Positions 17,427 through 22,595 of a stretch of 22,595 bases of DNA are shown in pieces (position 1 is the stretch's first letter; every line of letters begins with the position of its first letter). A program made the translations under genes and the position numbers. The stretch is taken from NCBI GenBank assembly GCA_030374735.1, contig JASCIV010000368.1, positions 1 through 22,595 on the forward strand, in the 5' to 3' direction. The notes beneath the pieces are model-generated. The model was not told where the DNA came from and did not search any database. It saw only the letters and a program-made list of their open reading frames with translations. This DNA is from Gracilaria caudata. Taxonomy: Eukaryota > Rhodophyta > Florideophyceae > Gracilariales > Gracilariaceae.

Positions 17427-18245
17427 CTAGCCTCTAGCTATCAACTGCTTGCAGCTCAGCACTGCTTCGCGCAACCCGCACAGTGAATACTGGCCCGAGC
17501 CGACTCGAATAGCCACACTGTCCATCGCCTTCCGTAACACCTCCACGTCACCCTCATCCAAATGCTCCGAGTTCAGCAGATGTTCGTCTAGACGAGTCAC
17601 AGCGTCTGTGCTCGCATACGAGTAGATGGCTATCTGACCTCCGGCAGACACTCCGAGACGACACATGCCAAACTGCTCCGTGCCTCCTTCCACCTGTTCA
17701 TCATCTATTTTCACACGAATAAGCGCATCTACATCCCCAATTAGACGTGAAGGTCGCGTTCCTGGCGACGTCAACGACGGCGTGCCTAATGATACTCGCG
17801 GACTTTTCATCGGCGGAGATAGCGGACCTACACCTTCTCCGTAAGCATGCGTAGGATGCTCATCGTTTTCTCGCGCTCGCCTGATTTGAAACTCCAGCTG
17901 CTCAATTTCGTACACCAGATTTGCGGCATCTCGCTTTGCATTGAGAAGTTCTGCTTCGAGTGACTGCACTTGTTGTTCGATAGCATCATCGTCCACTACT
18001 TGCAGAGTTTGATACGCATCTTGTAATTCGTTGTTGGAGCGCTTTCGACGAGCTGCTTCACTTTTTGTTAGCTCTAACGCGTATGTGAGCGACTGGATTT
18101 GTTGATCGGCTTCGGCTTCTTCGTTTTCAATCTGCGATAGCAAGTGCTTGAGCTTGGCTATTTCTGACTGGAGAAGCGGAATTTGAGTGGCCCACTCGGT
18201 CTCTGGTGGATCGGCAATGGCTTCGTGCCAATGTGGGTACTGCAT
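17427..18245 (-). CDS. Coiled-coil protein of unknown function
   Basis: This 272-residue protein is not recognised. Residues about 18-128 are heptad-rich coiled coil (PLLQSEIAKLKHLLSQIENE, VQSLEAELLNAKRDAANLVY). A Pro/Ser/Thr linker (about 135-165, with SPPMKSPRVS and SLTSPGTRPS, possible phosphosites) leads to a C-terminal region of about 105 residues with mixed strand and helix character (LIRVKIDDEQ, GQIAIYSY, GLREAVLSCKQLIARG). The layout of a coiled coil plus a small globular end resembles kinetochore or tether subunits, but no family can be named. Start ATG 18245 sits inside a strong 3' splice site consensus (pyrimidine tract then ATGCAG/TAC at 18240/18239). The true N-terminus may therefore come from an upstream exon starting at ATG 18418. 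It is tail-to-tail with the GRAM gene. Confidence 0.65.
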   Translation of the reverse strand: MQYPHWHEAIADPPETEWATQIPLLQSEIAKLKHLLSQIENEEAEADQQIQSLTYALELTKSEAARRKRSNNELQDAYQTLQVVDDDAIEQQVQSLEAELLNAKRDAANLVYEIEQLEFQIRRARENDEHPTHAYGEGVGPLSPPMKSPRVSLGTPSLTSPGTRPSRLIGDVDALIRVKIDDEQVEGGTEQFGMCRLGVSAGGQIAIYSYASTDAVTRLDEHLLNSEHLDEGDVEVLRKAMDSVAIRVGSGQYSLCGLREAVLSCKQLIARG

Positions 18246-18740
18246 TGATAGGAGATGGAGAGAACAGGTTCGTAAGTATGGTCGTAAGCAAGATTTGATT
18301 GCTGGTAACGGCGGAATGTATCTATGATAAGCTTTGCACGTCCCGGAGGTGCCGAGTGCGACGGTACCGTGTAGATGCGTCTGGCAACTACAGTCACAGG
18401 TCTCGAGACTCTCGACATGCGCTTGAGCTTAACGGCTTTTTAATTACGGAATTGCTAATCTAATTAATGATGCACAGCGCTGCTTGTGCCAGACACGATG
18501 CAGGCAGATCCCACCTGTTTCCTCATCAACCTCATCGTGTGTGTATCATCTACACCCACACAGACTTTGTGACGCCATGTAAGAGCTCAGCCATCACGAA
18601 ATCCCACTCAAAGCCTTTCCAACGGCACAACTGAACGTTCTGCTCAGATATGTAAACCCGCTGTTTCGTTTCCGTTAAAGACATAAGAGATACAGTCACT
18701 GAGCTTGGTTTCGCTCCACATCTACCTAGTACATAAAAGG
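18246..18740. promoter_or_regulatory. Divergent spacer between coiled-coil and Obg genes
   Basis: This 495-bp stretch should hold both promoters. A minus-strand ATG at 18418 opens a short frame, and a candidate first exon for the coiled-coil gene may lie there. An AT-rich patch with two TAATTA words lies around 18440-18468. No TATA box is clear. No other gene is visible. Confidence 0.4.
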
Positions 18741-20018
18741 ATGCAGAGAGTATACAAGGCGAGGGCTTCTGTCTCTTTGCGATCTATCTACACAGCATCG
18801 GAGCTAGTTAAAGTCCCACACAGCACGAGCGGTAATCATATCCTCTCAACCAACAAATCGTGTACTGCAAATGCACGACAGCCACGAACAAGCTTTCGTC
18901 AGAACGCACGCACGTTTTCGAATCGATGGCACTCTTTCGTAGACAGAGTTGTTGTTTCTGTGGAGGCTGGCGACGGTGGATCAGGTTGTGCCTCTTTTTC
19001 CAAAGGACCCAACCAAGAAATCGCACCTCCTGATGGAGGACATGGTGGCCGTGGTGGATCAGTGTGGCTGCAAGCTTCATCTCGAAGCACTTCGCTGCGA
19101 ATGTCTTCTCACAAGCTCAAGGCAGAGAACGGACGACCGGGAATGTCTGCGAAGCGACAGGGGCGTCGAGGCAGTGATCTCTTTGTTGAGGTGCCCCCGG
19201 GAACTATAGTCCGCGAGTTACATTCCCCTCTTGAAGAGCTTAACCTAGAAGCAATGGGAGACAAAGAATTCACATACGAAGATTTGTTAGAATGCGAACA
19301 GCAGCAACCGGCTTCAATTCTTGTATGTGAGCTTAACCAAGATGGGCAACGAGCTGAGATTGTTAGAGGCGGAGAGGGTGGTCGGGGTAATGTCGCCTTC
19401 AAGTCGTCACGTAACAGATCACCTACAAACTCAGATCTTGGAGAAAAAGGGCAGAGAAAGAGACTGGAACTTGAATTGAAAACAATTGCTGATGTAGGAC
19501 TCGTGGGTTTTCCAAACGCTGGAAAGAGCACTTTGCTGAGAGCAATATCAAGTGCAAAGCCCAAGGTCGCGTCCTATCCATTCACTACTCTCCGTCCACA
19601 TATCGGTGTCGTGAACGCTGATTCTGTGAACCCACAGGATCAACGTACATTCACTGTGGCCGACATTCCTGGGCTTATCGAAGGAGCACACGAGAATCGC
19701 GGGCTTGGACATGAGTTCTTGAGACATATCGAAAGAACAGCGTTTCTTGTTTACGTGTTGGATCTCTCGTGCGATGAAGGGGTTGCCGTGCGCACCTTTG
19801 ACATACTGCAAAAGGAGCTAGAAATGCACGAATCAGGGTTGTCGAAGAGAAGGGCATGTATTGTGGCGAACAAGATGGATGCCGGAGGAACTGCGGTAGC
19901 TAATCTGCACAACTTACTGGAACACGTTGGAAACCGAATAGCTATATTCCCTACGTCTGCCCGCTTTCAAGCAGGGATTGAAGACGTCGTGAGTCACATC
20001 TCCGCCTCTCTGCCTTGA
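18741..20018 (+). CDS. obg: Obg-family GTPase, probably mitochondrial
   Basis: This 425-residue GTPase belongs to the Obg/MTG2 family, which assists assembly of the large subunit of bacterial-type (here organellar) ribosomes. Residues 1-60 are Arg/Ser/Ala-rich with few acidic residues, like a mitochondrial presequence. The glycine-rich Obg fold begins at FVDRVVVSVEAGDGGSGC and runs through PDGGHGGRGGSVWL and GEGGRGNVAF. The G domain has G1 GFPNAGKST (256-264), the switch I region YPFTTLRPHIG, G3 DIPGLIEGA (308-316), G4 NKMD (377-380) and G5 TSA (405-407). The Obg fold carries an acidic insertion of about 30 residues (161-193) compared with bacterial Obg. No OCT domain follows. ATG 18741 is the first ATG in frame. 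A chloroplast ObgC role is possible, but the presequence looks mitochondrial. Confidence 0.92.
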   Translation: MQRVYKARASVSLRSIYTASELVKVPHSTSGNHILSTNKSCTANARQPRTSFRQNARTFSNRWHSFVDRVVVSVEAGDGGSGCASFSKGPNQEIAPPDGGHGGRGGSVWLQASSRSTSLRMSSHKLKAENGRPGMSAKRQGRRGSDLFVEVPPGTIVRELHSPLEELNLEAMGDKEFTYEDLLECEQQQPASILVCELNQDGQRAEIVRGGEGGRGNVAFKSSRNRSPTNSDLGEKGQRKRLELELKTIADVGLVGFPNAGKSTLLRAISSAKPKVASYPFTTLRPHIGVVNADSVNPQDQRTFTVADIPGLIEGAHENRGLGHEFLRHIERTAFLVYVLDLSCDEGVAVRTFDILQKELEMHESGLSKRRACIVANKMDAGGTAVANLHNLLEHVGNRIAIFPTSARFQAGIEDVVSHISASLP

Positions 20019-20987
20019 AAGCGTTCGCTACGGAGCTACCGTATTTGTTGGTTTGATTCGTGTGCTGATGATGATAATATATGACATCTCAGATGATACC
20101 AACGTCAGCGAAGAAACGCTGGGTATCTCTCCAATGTTGTGAAAGAGTCTGACGACAGTGCATCGAAAGCGAAAGCGATAACGCAACTACCAGGTGCGTT
20201 ACCAAAGGCATTGGGCTTCTTCTGCCTTTCGGGCTTGTTATCTACGGTGGTGTTTGGAAGACCCCCAAAGCATTAAGTGAGCCCTCGCACTTCTTCAGCA
20301 AATTCAGCGCTCAAACCCTGAACGTGAGTACGAACGTACGTAACGCTGTACTGTTCTACAGATGCGAATGGAACGCATAACGGTGTAGCACATATTAGCC
20401 GTAAGTAATGGGCTTTTCGTGCCAACAGCCTCACTTAAGCTTCCATTCTCGTTTTAGATAAAGCCATGACCGTTTCCCAGGGATCCAGGAGTAGAATCGA
20501 AAGAGAACATATTGAGCCGTGTGTACTGCACTTGTTGACGGGGCGATTCTGGTTTCGAATCATGGAACCATTTTCCACGAAGGAGGTTCTCCTGAGAAGA
20601 GCAAGATGAAACGCATGGAATATTGTGGCCCACTCCATGGAAAAGCGAAATCGCAACTGACACTCAGAGGCTTAATGAAGTGGTGATCATCATCATCATC
20701 ATCATGACGAGCAGACAGGAATCAGGAAGTAGGTTATGCGAGCATGTGTTGAAGACATATAGCTTTTATCAGGGAACGCGTTTTAAATTGCGCTCTGTAA
20801 AAATTTGAAGGCAACTGTGACTTCCGTTGCACCGTGCCAACTTCGTTCGCTCGTTCGTAACTGCGAAGGTAACAAGCTTGTTTCTGAAACACGGTTGCGA
20901 CTCTCACGTTCCTAGTAGCGTTTCTTCTTCCCGAAGGGGGAATCCCTGAGTCAAAGCGCACAACCTTCAACGATACCTCGCATCCAA
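20019..20987. other. Spacer between Obg and EF-hand genes, 969 bp
   Basis: No secure gene is visible. A (CAT)6 tract lies at 20688-20705. A 59-codon plus-strand open frame at 20097-20276 lacks an ATG but encodes a hydrophobic segment, ALGFFCLSGLLSTVVFG, near its end and follows a CATCTCAG acceptor-like site; it is a doubtful last exon. The last part should hold the EF-hand promoter. Confidence 0.4.
20688..20705. repeat. (CAT)6 trinucleotide microsatellite
   Basis: Six CAT units, the third occurrence of the CAT/GAT motif in this window. Confidence 0.85.
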
Positions 20988-21538
20988 ATGAGTGGTTCAT
21001 CTTCAGCTCCAAAACCTGCGTCGGATGATGAGAACCTACGAGCAATCTTTGACGTATTTGATCCGTCTGGAAAAGGTTTGTTTCTGTACCACGCTGCACT
21101 ATCCTTGGTACAACAGAGAAACCAAGCTGAAGAGCACTGACAACATTTCGTCTGAAACATGTGACTGTAGGATGTATCCCGGTTGACCGCATCGGTAACA
21201 TTATCCGCGCAGCAGGCGAATACCCCACGGAGGCCACTGTGAATGAACTAATAAACAGATATAGCGTAAGCAGCGACACAGTTACCTACGAGCAGTTCGT
21301 TTCGAGTATCACGGAAGTACAGCGGAAGCACAAGAAGCCAACCGCTTCCGAGGTGGAAGCCGCCTTTCGTGTTTTCGACTCCTCAACATACGTAACTGTT
21401 GCTGACTTGAAGAAGACTTTGACGCAATTCGGGGAGAAACTCTCAGAAGAAGAAGTTGACCGACTCGTGAGTATTGTAGGAACAACGGAGGATGGGCGTG
21501 TTGACAAGAAGGAAATGGCTATGCGGTTAACATCTTAG
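20988..21538 (+). CDS. EF-hand protein, myosin-light-chain/calmodulin-like, one intron
   Basis: Exons 20988-21075 and 21171-21538, joined in phase 1, give 151 residues, the size of calmodulin and myosin light chains. The first exon encodes MSGSSSAPKPASDDENLRAI plus FDVFDPSGK, and the junction GK/GCIPVDRIGNIIRAAGEYPT completes EF-hand 1. Without splicing the first hand is lost. Text such as IIRAAGEYPTEATVNELI, and later FGEKLSEEEVDRLV, is closest to essential light chains (Cdc4/Mlc1 type). All four loops look degenerate for calcium: loop 1 DPSGKGCIPVDR lacks the final Glu; loop 2 (around SSDTVTYEQF) lacks the first Asp; loop 3 DSSTYVTVADLK lacks the Gly and the final Glu; loop 4 GTTEDGRVDKKE lacks the first Asp. 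A structural light chain rather than a calcium sensor is inferred. The partner is unknown. Confidence 0.82.
21076..21170 (+). other. Spliceosomal intron, 95 nt, phase 1
   Basis: The donor is AAAAG/GTTTGT and the acceptor GACTGTAG/GATG. A CACTGAC branch-like site lies about 30 nt before the acceptor. Its removal restores a complete first EF-hand. Confidence 0.82.
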
Positions 21539-21766
21539 AAGTGTGGGTTATCCCTAAAGGGACGAGATTCATGTATCTACCACTGCACTTTGATTCGCAG
21601 CATATGCGGTATGTATGATTGAGAACACATTAACGATCGAGTTTTTGTGCTAATGATTTTCGCGCTACTCAAGACCATAACTGAGCATAGTTATCCATTC
21701 CTTTAGTTGATATTTAGTATCGGAGGGTATAAACTTAAGAGGCGGACTTTCAAATGTGAAGCAAGT

Positions 21767-21789
21767 TCTCTCTCTCTCTCTCTCTCTCT
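21767..21789. repeat. (TC)11 / (GA)11 dinucleotide tract
   Basis: A 23-nt alternating TC run. Read on the minus strand it is (GA)n, placed about 50 nt after the last stop of the retrotransposon remnant, where a non-LTR element tail would be expected. Confidence 0.9.
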
Positions 21790-21836
21790 TACAGGTGCAG
21801 TAGTTTAATTACTACTTTACTGCAGAGCGCCTCTGT

Positions 21837-22169
21837 TCAAAGAAACGCTCCCTCACTTAGTAAACCAACACTCTTTCCGGCCATTTTTCTGACGACATCT
21901 GCAACTGTCAGTCCTCGACGATCTGGAGAGGGCGGGAATCATATTCTCCAAGATAAAGTCCGTAACGGACTACGTAAAAGAAAATGCTCTACGTCATTCA
22001 GCACATAGGGGCGACATTGGAACAAAAGCCTCTTCCCTGACAAATGCGACCCAAGTGGATGGAGGGACGGAGTGTGGCCCAAGGAAATCTGAGACAGAGC
22101 TACTTCTGCTTGTCTAAGAGGCACCCTGTTTCCAATAGAAGCTGGTACGGATTTCAACAGCGGTTCCAA
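21837..22169 (-). pseudogene. 3' fragment of a non-LTR retrotransposon ORF (decayed)
   Basis: On the minus strand about 110 codons encode a peptide typical of the region after the RNase H domain at the end of LINE-type polyproteins. PLRQAEVALSQISLGHTPSL matches the 'RxEEVxLxRLRxGHTxLTH' motif. CRPYVLNDVEHFLLRSPL matches the 'CxxCxxxxxTVEHxLLxCP' zinc-knuckle motif, with one of its cysteines replaced. After an in-frame TGA (21939-21941) the same frame continues with GLTVADVVRKMAGKSVGLLS, matching the usual 'LTVxDLLxN...vgxFL' end, and stops at 21837. There is no upstream coding part, so the copy is 5'-truncated, as usual for target-primed insertions. It is dead: truncated, one premature stop, motif decay. 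Confidence 0.62.
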
Positions 22170-22355
22170 TCTACGATGAGCTCATAACTTTTCTTTGTTC
22201 GCCCTGCAACCCTTATCCTTCCTCATGAAGCAAACCCTAACTAATATCCGCATCGAGAATTGAAGCTCACCCCCTCTTCCCCGTAAAAGTGCAATTTGAT
22301 ACAAGTCGACCCTTTGCCAATGTGATGCCTGACAAGCTCGAATATATTCTTTCCG

Positions 22356-22544
22356 CTATAGGGATTCATGTTGACTCACATACCATGGAAACTCGAGGTT
22401 GGGATCATAGTCTTCATCTGTGACTGGCCCATCCGCCCACCAACTGCGGATTTCTCCGGTATCTTGCTTGAGCAAAGGAGCATTATATTGTTTTCCATAT
22501 GACACTTCTTCTTCTTCTTTATTGTGGAAGTTGTGTTCTAATTC
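22356..22544 (-). CDS. Probable terminal exon of a gene running off the right edge
   Basis: On the minus strand a frame of 62 codons plus stop follows a good acceptor (TTGGTTGTGTTAG at 22557-22545). It encodes an acidic peptide that looks like real protein: HNKEEEEVSYGKQYNAPLLK, then DTGEIRSWWADGPVTDED, then YDPNLEFPWYVSQHESL. There is no ATG, so it would be a 3' exon whose upstream part lies mostly beyond the window. A GTATGTGAGT donor-like word lies inside it (22384-22375), so the exon might end there at LEFPW and join a further exon, for example after GGGTTGCAG near 22217. I do not recognise the protein. Confidence 0.4.
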   Translation of the reverse strand, partial: ELEHNFHNKEEEEVSYGKQYNAPLLKQDTGEIRSWWADGPVTDEDYDPNLEFPWYVSQHESL

Positions 22545-22595
22545 CTAACACAACCAAGCAGCACCTAAAGGTACTTCTCTCTCCTTAAAAAGGCC

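Noticed and set aside
20324..20361. Mini-intron GTGAGT...CTACAG of 38 nt
   Set aside because: It is shorter than either supported intron here, and no flanking coding frame is joined by its removal.

Overview
The window looks like nuclear DNA of a unicellular, plastid-bearing eukaryote with compact, intron-poor genes. A red alga (for example a Porphyridium-like lineage) fits best, but the sequence alone does not fix the phylum. The reasons are: a spliceosomal cyclophilin and short GT-AG introns (128 and 95 nt); predicted organelle presequences; a nuclear EF-G of plastid type; GC-rich promoters with a few TATA, CCAAT and ACGT elements; an AATAAA polyadenylation signal; and no bacterial operon structure. 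I found no tRNA, rRNA, CRISPR or intact mobile element.

Left part (1-8.7 kb). A serine/alanine-glyoxylate aminotransferase (+) converges on an FAD-linked mitochondrial D-lactate (or glycolate) dehydrogenase (-). A plastid-type elongation factor G and a predicted organellar drug/metabolite transporter follow, both on the minus strand. The first two could act in series (glycolate or D-2-hydroxy acid to glyoxylate, then to glycine).

Middle part (8.7-13.1 kb). A divergent promoter carrying a 9-bp inverted repeat and a fused CRE/G-box separates the transporter from a secreted cysteine-rich protein. A paralogue of that protein lies tail-to-tail with it about 0.8 kb away. The pair shares a signal peptide, several small cysteine modules and a highly conserved C-terminal domain that I do not recognise. 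It is the best candidate here for an undescribed family. A gene-free stretch of about 1.5 kb follows.

Right part (13.1-22.6 kb). This holds a CWC27-type spliceosomal cyclophilin, an AAAP amino acid transporter with one intron, a GRAM-domain (WBP2-like) protein, a coiled-coil protein of unknown function, an Obg GTPase with a mitochondrial-type presequence, and a myosin-light-chain-like EF-hand protein with one intron. Beyond these lie the decayed 3' end of a non-LTR retrotransposon with a (GA)n tail and what looks like the terminal exon of a gene cut off by the window edge.

The genes are mostly unrelated housekeeping functions. The plausible functional links are the glyoxylate pair and the duplicated secreted family.
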